A stretch of 64,000 nucleotides of DNA, from assembly GCA_947040455.1 (NCBI GenBank), contig CAMRBN010000001.1, positions 1-64,000 on the forward strand. The letters are read 5' to 3'. This document shows, piece by piece, positions 11,064 through 24,039 of this stretch. The stretch comes from an uncultured Mycoplasma sp. (lineage in GTDB: Bacteria > Bacillota_I > Bacilli_A > Mycoplasmatales > Metamycoplasmataceae). Every line of letters begins with the position of its first letter. Within the stretch, counting starts at the first letter, position 1. Both the position numbers and the translations under genes were made by a program. Below the pieces are notes generated by a model, which had not been told where the DNA came from, ran no database searches, and saw only the letters and a list, made by a program, of their open reading frames with translations.

Positions 11064-12662
11064 TTGAACAAAAAAAATAATAATTATATAATTGAGTTAA
11101 ATGGTGAACCGGACAACTTACAACAACAGTGTCGACTTTTTATCCAAAGACTTTCAGAAAGTTACAATAAATTTCAAAAAGACTTGAAGGATAATGAAGA
11201 AAAATGAAAACCCTACTTAAACAAAGAATTAATTGTTTTTACTCCACAAGAAATTGCCACTAAATCACCATTAACCATCATTGATGCTCCTTGAGGAAAT
11301 GGTAAAACTTATTTCATCGAAGAAGTTGGTAAATACTTTTTTGATCATCAATATGAAATCAAAAAGAAACAAAATATTCCTTTTGAAAAAATAATAATTA
11401 TAGATACTTGAAAGTATTCAAGTTCGGGTAATGTTGTTGAACAAGTCATGATAGAATTATTTTCAGTTTTATCATCTAAATCCGATAAAAATAAAGAAAA
11501 TTGAAAAAAAGTAGGAAAATTTTTTTGAAACAAAATTGTTATACCTATAGCAAATGACAAAATAGGTACTGATTTTGATAAATTTGATGAACAAAAGAAT
11601 TTTGATAAATTAATAAATGAAATAGAAAAAAACAAGCCTAAAAAAACAATAATCTTTTTTGATAATATTGAAAGACTAGGATCAAGTGCTTTAGATGTTT
11701 TAAAGGCTATTCAAAAATTATCTTCTTTTAATTTTTTTTGCTTCATATTCCCGCTTTATTATAAGAAATTACATGATATTAGCGAGGGAATAAACGGAGA
11801 GTTCCCAATTGATAAGTTTATAAATTTATCACACTTTAAACTTGAAAATGATTATACAAACTTATTGAAAAAAGAGGGTTTTGATAATGAGTTTAGCAAA
11901 GTAATTAATTCTTGTTTAAAAAATGATGAAAGCAACGATAATTTGACTATTAGAGAAGTTAAGAAAATTTTTGAACATAATAAATTAAATATTTTATATC
12001 AAGAAAAAGGAACTTTTGATTTTATTAGTAAATTTTGTAAAATTATAAATATATACAATAAAATTAAAGTGAAAGAATATTTATCAGGATTTTTAAATGT
12101 TTTTTTAACTAGTTTGGAAGAACAAAAAAATATATTCAATAATGAAATCCAGAAATTGGATGATAAGGAAATCTTCAAAATAATTCCCGAAAATATTAAA
12201 AATGAATTAATAGGTTATCTTTGATATGAAAAAAATATTAAGGGAATTGAAATTGAAAAAATTGAAAATTTTTTTAATGAAGAAATTAAAAAATATAATA
12301 ATAGTATAGCAAATAAAGAAATATTATTTAATAATGCAATGCAAATGCAATACCCATTAGCAAAAAAATGGAATGAGGAAATAAATGAAGAAACAACTTT
12401 AAAAAGTAAGTATATAGAATTGTTAAACAAAAATACTAATGATCAAACAAACTTGTACATTTATCTAATTGATATTCTCCAAAAAATATTTGACATTTTT
12501 CCGAAAACATTAGATATCATTAATAATCCTTTAAAAGAAAAAGAGAATAAATTGTTTTTAGAGTTAATTAAAAAATGAGATGACCAAGAATTAAAGATTT
12601 TTTCATTGAAAAATGATGCTGAAAAAAATGAATTTCTTGATTTTATTTTAGAAATAAATTAA
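11064..12662 (+). CDS. KAP-family P-loop NTPase
   Basis: TTG start; LTIIDAPWGNGKTYFIEEV Walker A, KIIIIDTWKY, KKTIIFFDNIERL Walker B; frame joined through TGA=W. Confidence 0.75.
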
Positions 12663-12864
12663 TAATTTACATTCTATAAATTATTATTTCTTTTTTAACT
12701 CTAGAAAGAGCAACAAATATTATTTTTTACTTAATTCTAAATTTACCTAATAAATAACAAATATTCAACTATAATTTATATTAAACATATATATTGGATA
12801 TATTTCTGATTTATTAATTTATGTTTGTGAAAATGATTTTTTAACTATAAGAAAGTTGGTAATA

Positions 12865-13722
12865 ATGGGATTTTTTAATCGCCTTTTTAATAAAGATAAC
12901 TCTAAAAATGATTTGAATATTAAAAGTGAAAAACATACCAAAAAAGGAGATATGTCCACAAATACAACAAACAACAATATAACTAACAATAACACAACTA
13001 ATAATTATCACTTTTTAGAATCAACAAATTTTTCTGATGAATTAAACAATGATATAAAAGAAAAAAATACTAGAAAAACTGAAATTGAAAACTTATCTTT
13101 TGATAATGAAGATGAGAAAATAAAAAACATTAAATCAATAGAACATATGCAAGATATTTGAGAGTTAGAACAATTTAGTTTAATGAGTAGCAAAGATATT
13201 TATCAAACAATAAAAAATAATAATTTAATTGAAAAGATAATAGATGTCCAAGATGCAAGAGAAAGAAAAAAAATAAAGGATAATCTAAAATTTTTGGAAG
13301 AATCAAATCAAGAAGAAAAAACAGCCATTGTTTGAATGTTTATATGTAGTGTGATGCTCAATGAACAAAATTATAAAATATTTCAAATATATGCTAATAA
13401 CATTAGAACAAAATATAATTTAGAAAAAAATTATCTTGAAATTGATTCATTAGCTCTTTTTAATAAATTTGGTATTTTTGAGCAAAGCACATTAAAAAAT
13501 ATTGTATTTTCAAATCAAAGTAAACATAATTTTGAAGACCTTTTTAAAACTTCTCTAGAAAATATATATAATATTTTTCCAGAAATAAAATTGATATATT
13601 CAAAAACAGAAAGAAATATTAATTCCAATACTTCACTTGTTTCTTTAATTCCGTGAATAAGCCTTTTAAGTTATTCATGCAAATGATTGATAATGGATTT
13701 AGGAATGAAATTTGAAGATTAA
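12865..13722 (+). CDS. Hypothetical protein with Asn/Thr-rich linker
   Basis: MGFFNRLFNKDNS...STNTTNNNITNNNTTNNYHF; frame continuous with TGA=W to TAA 13720-13722. Confidence 0.6.
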
Positions 13723-13816
13723 ATAAAAAATTTGTTAATTAATAAATAATTAAAACTATATACATGCCACTACAAAAATTCAAATAAAATTTATACATAC
13801 ATTTAAAAGAGAAATT

Positions 13817-16246
13817 ATGAACAAAAAAGAAGAATACATCCTTAATTATTTTAAAGAATTAGCTGCTTTTGAAGACCAAGAATCACACAAAGCATCTTTA
13901 CTAAACGAACAAAAGTCTAAATCATGAATCAATGTTTATGACAAAGTTAAAATCAAACCACATTCTGTTCTTAAAAAATATTTAAATCCAAACATCACTC
14001 TTGGATCACATAACAATAATAGTAGCAAGATATTTCCCTTTGGTGCCAACACTTCTCAAATAAGCGCTGTCACTAATGCCCTAGACAACCAAATAAGTAT
14101 TATAGAAGGTCTTCCAGGAACCGGAAAGACACAAACCATATTGAATATCATTGCTAACTTATTAATCAGGAATAAGAGCGTGCTTATTATTTCCAACAAT
14201 AATAAAGCGATTGAAAACATCAAAGATAAAATGGAAGAATATGGTTTGGATTTTTTAATCGCCTTTTTAGGAAATAAGGAAAATAAAGAAAAATTTTTAG
14301 CAACACAAATTACAGAATATCCTCAAGATATTTTAAATTGAAATTTTAGAATGAAAAAACGCAACTATTTAAACGAAACTTTGGAAGAGCTAAAAGAAAT
14401 TTTTATCAAGAAAGAAATAATTGCTAAAACAACTCATGAATTGAATGAATTAAAATTAGAGTTTTCATATTTTAAAGATATTTACCATGATACAACAACT
14501 TTTACTGATCAATTTAGCAAATTATCTTCGAAAAAATTAATGTCTTTGATTAATATTTATGACGATATACTTAGAAAAAATAAGGGCAAAAGAATATCGT
14601 TATTAACCAAGATAAAAATTTACTGAAAATATCGATTAAAAATTTATCAATTTGAAGATTCTAATGCCTTAAAGTTTCTCTTTTATCAAAATAAAATCAA
14701 AGAATTAACAGAAATCATTACAACTAATGAAAAATGATTATTACTTCATGATGAAAAAAGAATCTCAAATCAATTTTATGATGACTCTTTAAAGGTTTTA
14801 AAAAAGAATCTTTTCTTAAAATACAATACAAATGAACCAAGAAAGCAATTTGAAGCAGAAGATTTGTGACAAGATGGTAAGTCAGAAGCTTTTGTCAAGG
14901 AATATCCCATAGTTCTTAGCACTACTCATTCAGCATTTGATACATTAAATAGTAAGTTTGACTTTGATTATGTCATTATGGATGAAGCTTCACAAGTTAG
15001 ATCATTTAATACCTTACCGATTCTTTCAAGAGCTAAAAACTTAGTAGTTGTTGGTGATACCAAACAACTACAAGATATTAATGAACACAAAGAAGAAGGA
15101 AATAAAATATTTCAAAAACATCGATCAACTGTTGATGATTTTTATAATGATTCTGCTAACAACTTCCTTGCTTCAATTGCCAAAAGTAATCCCAAAATTA
15201 AAAGGGTTATCCTAAAAGAACATTATCGTTGTCATCCCCAGATAATTAATTTTTGTAATAAAAAATTCTATAATAATGAACTCATAATTATGACCAAAGA
15301 TTATGGAGAAAAAAATGTTCTTGAACTGCAAGAAACCACTAAGGGAAATCATGCTGATTGATCCAAAGTCTTAGGAACCTTTAATCCTCGAGAAATCGAG
15401 ACAATAAAATTAATTTTAAAAGATGGTTACTTTGCTAATTTAGCAAAAGATAAAATCGGTATCATTTCTCCTTATAGAAGACAATGTAATGAAATCACCA
15501 AAGAATTAAATGGAGAAATTAAAGCTATCTCTACTGTTCATAAAATGCAAGGAAATGAAAAGGATGCCATTATATTTTCCACTGCAGCAAACTATATTAA
15601 TAACTTTGTGAACAACCCTGAATTAATCAATGTCGCTATTTCGCGAGCTAAGGAAAAATTTATTTTAGTGACTAATGGTAATAAGCAACAATCCAAAACA
15701 AAAAAAACTAATAATATTGAAGATCTTATTGAATATATTAAATATATCAATAAGGATCATATGAACAAAGAAATCAGGGTTGAATCAATATTTGACTTAT
15801 TATATTCTCAATATAAAGAAGAGCGTAAGAAGTTCCTGAAAAACACTAATAAAATTTCCAAATATGATTCCGAAAATATCTTTAATGTGCTTCTTAGTGA
15901 AGTGATCAAAGATTATCAATTCTTAGATATTGCTTTTCAATACCCTTTAAGATTATTAATTAAAAATAAAGATCTCTTAAAAGCATTTCCTGACCTTATG
16001 AAATTTGCTGCTAATAATTGGACTCATCTTGATTTTATTGTTTATAACAAGATAACAAAGAGACCAATTTTAGCGATTGAAGTTGATGGATACTCAACTC
16101 ATGGCAAAGATTCAAAACAAATAGTTAGAGATACTAAAAAGGACAAGATATTAGACTTATATGATTTTCCTTTATTAAGATTAAGTACTAAGGGATCTCA
16201 AGAGAATATTAGGATAAGAGAAATGCTTGATAAAATTTTGTTTTAG
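13817..16246 (+). CDS. SF1 (UPF1/DNA2-like) helicase with C-terminal DUF2726-like nuclease fold
   Basis: IIEGLPGTGKTQTILNII, VIMDEASQVRS, KEHYRCHPQIINF, STVHKMQGNEKDAIIFS, NVAISRAKEKFILV; C-term LDFIVYNKITKRPILAIEVDGYSTH. Confidence 0.88.
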
Positions 16247-16256
16247 CGAATACACA

Positions 16257-17209
16257 CTATATAAGAGACTTTACTATTTCAAATAATTCATTTTTATTAA
16301 GAGAATTGTATGAATCATAATATTGAGAAATAAGTAATTTTGATATATCTGAGTTTTTAAATATATTATCAAGTTCTTTATAACATTTATCATGATAAAT
16401 TTGTTTTTTAAAAAGACTTAATTCTGTTGATATTTTTTCAAAATTAAAATATTTATCAAAAGTTAAAACAAAAGTTTCAAAATAAATATCTTGAATACTT
16501 GGGATATTATCCAGCTTCATATTTAATAATAATTTTATGTTTGAAATAGAAACACTTTGTACTGCGTCGAATCTAATTTCATAATTATTATTTTTATAAA
16601 TTATTTCATTTATAAACCTAACTCCAATTGGTCGGTCTTTTGCTAAAGCGCACAATGCATTCTTTTTGTCTAATAATTTTTTAATTAAATTATTAAATTT
16701 ATCTATTGTCTCTTGTTCCAGATATTCTTCTTCATAAATAAAATTTATAGGAAATTTAAAATCAAAGTTTTCTTTCAATATTTTTTCAATGTGATTTTTA
16801 TTATAAGACCTATTTTTAATATATTCTTCTAGTTCTTTTCCTAATATCTTTTTTAATGTTGCTTGTTTTCTAACATATACTTTTCCATCATTTTCATATA
16901 AAATATTATTACTAGGAAGTACATTTATTAAAAAATAAGAAAAGGAATCTTTTTTTCTAAAGTTAATTTTATTAAATTAGAATAGCTTTCAAATATATGA
17001 CTTATTCATTGAGAAACTTTATCAAATTTATTAGAATCAACTCCAGTTAATTCTCCACTGTCACTAATTCCAATAAATAATTTTCCACCTTTACTATTCA
17101 GAAATGCTTTTATTGTATTCTTAATAGGTTCTTTGGTTAGATTATTAAAATCTTCTTTGAATTCATTTTGTTCATCTTCATTTTTTGGTATTTCATTTAT
17201 TTTTATCAT
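16257..17209 (-). pseudogene. AlbA_2/Schlafen-like ATP-binding protein, frameshifted
   Basis: N-part MIKINEIPKNEDEQNEFKEDFNNLTKEPIKNTIKAFLNSKGGKLFIGISDSGELTGVD; frame breaks at T7 tract 16950-16956 and continues in another frame (KDSFSYFLINVLPSNNILYENDGKVYVRKQA...). Confidence 0.7.
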
Positions 17210-17389
17210 ATTATAAATAATACTTTATTGACTTATAATTTTTATATATTATTGTTAAAAGAAGTGGTTTTAATATGAAAATTAAAAGCAAAATATGATT
17301 GATTGAATTTTTCAGTGAAAAAAGACTTTTTTTAATATAATTTTATATGCGGAAGAATTATAATAATTCTGAAGTAAAATGGAGGCACT

Positions 17390-17509
17390 ATGGCTAAAGT
17401 ATATAAATTTAAATGTAAAAATTGTAATCATGAATATCTTATTAATGATCAACATATTGCAAATTGCACTCAATGCGGAACAGAAAATCAAACCATTGGA
17501 TTAATTTAA
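17390..17509 (+). CDS. Small zinc-ribbon protein (39 aa)
   Basis: MAKVYKFKCKNCNHEYLINDQHIANCTQCGTENQTIGLI; two CxxC; good RBS (ggaggc). Confidence 0.65.
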   Translation: MAKVYKFKCKNCNHEYLINDQHIANCTQCGTENQTIGLI

Positions 17510-17540
17510 TTATTATTAAAATATATATAAATAAATATTA

Positions 17541-17568
17541 AAAAGAACTTTCATTAGTTCTTTTTTTA
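17541..17568 (+). terminator. Rho-independent terminator
   Basis: AAAAGAACT-ttcatt-AGTTCTTTTTTT stem plus T-tract, just after small zinc-ribbon gene. Confidence 0.75.
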
Positions 17569-17905
17569 TTAAATAATAAGCACTTTTATATTTAATACAT
17601 GTAAAGTGGGGTTTCTTCAATTAAATTCATAAACATTGTATTTGAATTTGGTATTTTTATATTTACTTTGCACTTGTAAACTTTCCGACAAAATACTAGC
17701 AGTTGTTTTAATAAATTTGTCCAATTTTTAAATTTATAATTGATAGTTCTGCTTCAAGAAAAGGAATATCTAGATATACATCTAGTAATACTGGGCATTT
17801 TACTACGTCTTATCAACTTTATTCACAAAATAGTATTACTAAATTGTTAAAAGTTCACAAAATAGTAATATAATTAAACATAAATAATTTATAAAGGAGT
17901 TAAAT

Positions 17906-19271
17906 ATGAAAAGATTAGTTGATCAAAAACTTGAATCTTGATTAAATAACCCTGATAAATTACCCTTATTTGTCTTGGGCGCAAGACAAATAGGAAAAAC
18001 TTATTCAATTAAAGAATTCGGCAAAAAAAAATTTTAAAAATAAAACAATATATGTCAATTTCTTAGATCAAGATGATTATTACAAACATTTGAATAACAT
18101 GAGCAATCCAGAAGAAATAATAAATACAATTAAAATTATTTCCAAAAAACCAATTGATACTTCTTGATTAATTATTTTTGATGAAATACAAGAAGTAAAT
18201 GAACTTAAAACTTCTTTGAAAAATTTTGTAGATCAAGAATTAAAATACAATATTATTTGTTTAGGAAGCTATTTAGGAAATATGTTAAATGATAAGTCAT
18301 CATTTCCTGTTGGAAAAATAGAAAGAATAGAAATGTTCCCACTTAATTTTGAAGAATTTTTAATTGCTTCTCAATATGAAGATTTAATAATTGATATTAA
18401 GCAAATGATTAGCAAAAGAATTGCTATGTCGCAAATTAAACATTCACTTTTAGTTGATTTATTGCATAAATTTATGATTATTGGCGGAATGCCTAGAGTG
18501 ATTGATACTTTCCTAAAAACAAACGATGAATTAAAACAAAGCAAAATAAAAGAAGATTTAATCATTGATTATCAACAAGATATTATCAAATATATCTCTA
18601 ATAAACCAGATAAGTTAAAGTGTCAAACTTTATACAAAAGTATTCCAACTTTTTTAGCCAAACAAAATAAAAAAATTGTTCTTTCACAAATAGATAAAAA
18701 TGCAAGATATTTGAATTATTCTAATGCCATTGAAAGTTTATTAGCAACAAAAATAGTTTATAAAATTAATAATATCAACACCTTTAGCACTCCTTTAACA
18801 ATTCATAAAAATGAATCAGAATTTAAAATATATTATAATGATTGCGGTTTTTTATCTGCTAATTTAAATCAAACTTTGAATACCTTAGAAAATAAAGATA
18901 ATGGATATATAAGAGGATCAATTGCTGAAAACTTTGCTTTATCAGAACTAGCTAAAAAAATTAACATTAATAATATCTATTACTATTCTTATCAAGATGA
19001 CAATAACAATAGATATGAAGTAGATTTTGTTATTGAAGATATTGATGGAAAAATAATTCCAATAGAAATAAAGTATGGCACTAATTTTTCTACTAAAAGC
19101 TTAAATAATTTACAATCCCATTACCCTAAAATTAATGCAATTATTTTTTCATCAAAAAATTTTAGTGATAATAAATTAACAAAAACATTTTGTATTCCCT
19201 TATATGCAATCGGTTTTATGAAATATCATTTGAATAGAATTGAAATAGATACCAAAACTAAAACAAAGTAA
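17906..19271 (+). pseudogene. AAA_14/DUF4143-type ATPase, frameshifted at A9 tract
   Basis: MKRLVDQKLESWLNNPDKLPLFVLGARQIGKTYSIKEFGKK; A9 tract 18023-18031 shifts frame; remainder NFKNKTIYVNFLDQDDYYKHL...WLIIFDEIQE...GSYLGNML...YEVDFVIED to TAA 19271. Confidence 0.8.
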
Positions 19272-19388
19272 AATTACTTGTTTTTGTTAGATTAGTTTTT
19301 GATTAACATTGCTAAAATTCAAGAAGCATATTTAATTGATGCTTTCATTAAAAAATTAAGGTAAAATTAAAGATACATCGGGGTTTTA

Positions 19389-20228
19389 ATGAATAACAAA
19401 AATGAACATGATTACATTACCAAGCCATTTGTCAAATGGGCTGGTGGGAAAAGACAAATAATCAATAAAATAGTGCCTTTATTACCAGAAAGTTATAATA
19501 CTTATATTGAACCATTTGTCGGTGGCGGAGCTTTGTTATTTAACTTAAAACCTAATAGCGCAATTATTAATGATATTAATAAAGAGTTAATTACTTCCTT
19601 TGAAGTAATTAAAGATAATTATCTTGCGCTACTCAAAGTTTTAAACACTTACCAGAAAAAACATTCAGAAGATTTTTATTATCAAAAAAGAAAATATAAA
19701 CCAAGAATTAGTTTGAATATTGCTGCAAGGTTTATGTACCTTAATAAGTCTTGCTTTAATGGTTTATACCGTGTTAATTCAAGAGGTGGATTCAATGTTC
19801 CATTTAATAAATCAAAAACAGTTAATATTTATGAATTAGCAAATATTAAAAATATCAATAAATATTTAAATAATCATGATGTCAAAATATTTAATCAAGA
19901 TTTTGCATCAATTCTTGATAAATCTCAGGAAAATGATTTTATTTTTTGTGATCCTCCTTATGATACCGATACCAACCAATTTACTTCTTATAGTGCAAAA
20001 TCATTTGGTAAACCAGAACAATTGCTTTTGGCCAATAAACTAAAAGAATTAGATGCTCGTAATGTTAAGTGAATGCTAACGAATCATGATACTGATTACA
20101 TCAAAGAACTTTATGGTCAATTTGAGATCAATATAATCTCAGTTAATAGGAGCATTAATCCCAATGGTGCTAAGCGAAAAAATGGTTCCAATGAAGTCAT
20201 CATCACCAATTATCGAAAAGTGCTTTAA
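19389..20228 (+). CDS. DNA adenine methylase, D12 class (Dam family)
   Basis: KPFVKWAGGKRQII, YIEPFVGGGALLFNL, DFIFCDPPYD. Confidence 0.92.
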
Positions 20229-20750
20229 ATGAAGCGAAATAGCACAGGACAAGGTCATCTCACTAATAAAAACGGTAAGCCCTTTGAAAAAATAGTCTTA
20301 CAAGATATTATTGAGAAATTAAACTTATATGAATCTAAAGTTTTAAATGTTAATTGTTACAAAAACCAAGATAATAGTTTTGTTGTTTTTGAACAACGCA
20401 ATTTTTACAAATATGCCAAAGAAAAACATAATCTTGATTATAAAGATAAAGCAAGTAAAGTTTATGTTGCCGATCTATGAGTAATGAAAGATGAAAAAGA
20501 TTTGTTTTTAATAGAGATTAAATCACAAACTTCTTCTGGCTCTACAGAAGAAAAAATATATGGTGGCTTAATGCTCAACTTAATCTATAAAGAAATCTTT
20601 AACAAAGACCAATTTAATTATCAAAAAATGTGTTATGTGACAAATGATTACTTTGAACAAAAAAGATTTGATACTCCAAAGGAAATACTTAAAAAACATG
20701 GGATTGATTTTTATATAAATAATCTTGATCTTGATTGAATAAACAAATAG
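20229..20750 (+). CDS. Putative type II restriction endonuclease, PD-(D/E)xK-like
   Basis: Starts immediately after Dam stop; VYVADLWVMKDEKDLFLIEIKSQTSSGSTEEKIYGG (D...ExK); TGA=W. Confidence 0.65.
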
Positions 20751-20785
20751 ATATTAAGTTTATTTTTTTTAAATTAAAGTTACAA

Positions 20786-22075
20786 CTATTCAGTATTTAT
20801 TTTTGATTTTAGTTTTTTAATCTCTTCATCTTTTTCATTCATTTGCTTTTTATTTTTATATGACTTAACTTTAGAATAAATAGAGTCCCACGAAGAATTT
20901 GTTTTAGCAAAAACAACTGGGTTTTTTGATATTTTTTCAAGTTGATCTATAACTGAAATAACTAAATTGGAACCAATTTCTTTTCAAACAGTGATAGGAT
21001 CATAATCTCAAGTTAATCCATCATCAGAAACCAGAGCTCTAAAACCGGAAATAACAGGATAAATTAAACCTCCTGGAATTTTGAATGTTCCTTTTTTGCC
21101 ATTTACAGTAGCTATAATATCCATTTGATTTCAAGTAGTTGTATTAATTTTATTCTCTTTTGAAATTCCGTTTTTTTCTATTTCACTTCACTTCAAAAAA
21201 GTGTATTTAGTTGCAAATTGTTTCTTCGTCACTTTTGCAAATTCATGAAAATCTTTTTCTATTTCATCTCATAAATCAAAAATTTTGTCCCAAATTTCTT
21301 TCTTGTCCTCAATATCTTTATTCCTTAAGTTTGTATCATTATATTTTAATATAAATTTTTTTAAACTCACAGATTTTCCAGAGTATGACTGAATTGGGTG
21401 ATCCGCTTCATGGTTAGGGTCATAAATTTTATCATTAAAAACATTCATAAGAGCTATTAAATCTCTAACATCAATGTATTTTGTATTAGAATCTTCTCCT
21501 TTTTCAAACATTTTTCAACTGATTCTATCTTTAAAATTTTTATCTTTAATAATGTGTTTTAATTCATCAAATGAACCTTTTAAATTCTCTATAGATTTCA
21601 TATCAACTGCAGCAGAAGTATTTCTTGCCTCGGCTATTTCTATCGCGAAATCTTTAGAATTAATTCCTGTAATTATTTCAAAATATACATATTTATTTAA
21701 AGATTTTTTAATTTCAATATCACTAAGTTCAAAAATCACTTTCAATGTATGACCACCATCAACATTCCCGTGAATTTCATCATTATCAAACGTAATTGTA
21801 AAGTGATTATCATCAAATTCTGCATCTTGTGCAGAAAACAAAATACCTCTATTAAGTAAATGAAATTCATCATTATCATTAAACGATTTTTTAATGGCTT
21901 TCGAAACATCTGTAGCTAAATTTTGCAATCTAGGATTTAAATTAAATCATCTCTCTAAAATTTCTTGATTTTTTCTTAGTTCTGAAACAAGAAAATAACC
22001 TACAATTTTATGATATTTACCATTAGGATCTTTTATTTTTGTTGTTTTTGTATTATAAAATTTTATTTTTTGCAT
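20786..22075 (-). CDS. AIPR (abortive infection phage resistance) family-like protein
   Basis: Reverse frame 430 codons with TGA=W; FHLLNRGILFSAQDAEF...IHGNVDGGHTLKVIFEL...RNTSAAVDMKSIENLKGSFDELK. Confidence 0.7.
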
Positions 22076-22315
22076 ATTTTCTTCCTACAAAAGAAACACA
22101 ACTTAAAACTTATATGTATTTAATTTTTACTTTTAAATAGTATAAAATTAAAGAAACTTTTGTAATTTAAATATTACCAAAAAATAGGATTTTTTAAAAT
22201 TTTATTAATTTTTAATAAAACATTACTCGAACCCTTTTAACTTATTCATAATATAATATGTTTTAAAGATAAAATACAATTATAGATTGAATAAATAATT
22301 GCATTTGGAGGCATC

Positions 22316-23626
22316 GTGGAATACACAACACTTGATCAAATAATTACAAAATGTGCAGAAATTAAGAACAAGAAAGTTAAAGATATTTTAACAACGCAAA
22401 ATGTCTTGGAATCTCATGATCAAACACAATTAGAAAACTTAATTAAAAAAGAAGTTTTCAACATTAAGTTACAGAAAAACAATCCTAATAATTTTGAAAA
22501 ATTAGGGATTAAATCAAAAGTAACTGGATTAATAAAATATAAAAAACCTGATAATGAAGGCAGAAAATATAAAGCGAAAGAAATTATTTCATTAGGAACA
22601 ATTAGTGATCAAGTTATTCTTGATGAACCTAATTTTGAAAAATCAACTTTATATAAGCAAATGCAAAAGACTTTATATGTTTTTTATGAATATAGATATG
22701 ACAAACCAATGTCTGAATGAAAGATTATTGATTTTAAATATGTTGAACTAGATGCATCAACCAATATTAAAACATTAGCAAATGATTACGAACTGATCTT
22801 TGCAAAAATTAAAAAAGGTAAGAGTGAAGACTTAACTCATTCTTCGACAGAGGAATTAAGCATTACTATCCCTAAAACAATACAACCAAACTTAGAAAGT
22901 TCTGCTCAATCCCGAGTTTTTTTATTAAAACCTAATTATGTTAATAAGATATTTTATAGCGAAGGTATCAAAGTTAATGATGCTGACGTCATGTTTTTAA
23001 TCGTTAATAAGATCCAACCTTTTCATGGATTAACCATTGGAGAAATATATAAGGAAATGAACTTACCTATTTCAGAAGCTAAAAATCAAAAAGATGCCAT
23101 CATTAATAAATTATTAAATACTAAGAGTTATGATGAAATCCCTAACATTAAACCAAGTGTTTTTAAAATTAGAAATATTGAATTAAAAAATAATGGCAAA
23201 CTCAAAGATGAGATTGCGTTAATGAATGTTAATGATAATGAATTTTTGAATGATGTTCCCTTTAATGAAAGTGAACTATATACCTTTTTAATTTCTTATA
23301 AGTTTCTTTTCATTGTGTGACAAAAAAGAGGAGAAGAATCTGTTTTCAAAGATGTGATGCTTTTTCAATTTGATAACAAACTAATTGCAAAAGCTGAATT
23401 TGTTTATAACGATACCAAAGAGAAGTTTTTAACAGGAATGGAATTAGAACGAGTTGGAGACAGAACAATGTCTAATTTGATACATAAATCAAGTAATATG
23501 GGGATTTTACTAAGACCTCATGGACAAAATAGCAAAGATACTATGACAACTCCCTTTGGACAAGTAATTACCAAACAACAATATTGACTTAATAGCAATG
23601 AAGTTGAACGTGTTATTACAAATTAA
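22316..23626 (+). CDS. Sau3AI/MutH-like restriction endonuclease
   Basis: GTG start after GGAGGC; two MutH-like halves: FEKLGIKSKVTGLIKY...KAKEIISLG and KNQKDAIINKLL...VFKIRNIELKNNGKLKDEIALM. Confidence 0.7.
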
Positions 23627-23654
23627 ATAACACAATAAAATAGAGGGATAACAT

Positions 23655-23891
23655 ATGACACAAAAAGAATTACAAGAGTGATTTGAAGAATTAGAAACAC
23701 TAATTGAAAAACACCCAAGACAGTGAGACACATTTAAACGCACTTCAAGACATTTAGAAAATGTTTCTTGCATCTCTTGTATTTATGGATCACCATCCAA
23801 AGAGCAATTAAATGAAAACCATCGATTTTCAATAGCAATGAATCCCAGAAGATGTGCTGTTTGTTTTATTAAAACTGAAGCTTTGCTTTAA
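23655..23891 (+). CDS. Small hypothetical protein with CxxC pairs
   Basis: MTQKELQEWFEELETLIEKHPRQWDTFKRTSRHLENVSCISCIYGSPS...PRRCAVCFIKTEALL; 28 nt after Sau3AI-like gene. Confidence 0.6.
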
Positions 23892-24039
23892 ATATATAAT
23901 TAAAAACTAAAAAATGAAGTTTAATTTTAATAATTATATTTATAACTTTTTAACAAATATATTTATGCTAATCAATGATTTTTTCAGAATAACAAAATCT
24001 GTAATTTAAAATAGAAAAGAAAATTATTTGAAGTTAGAT

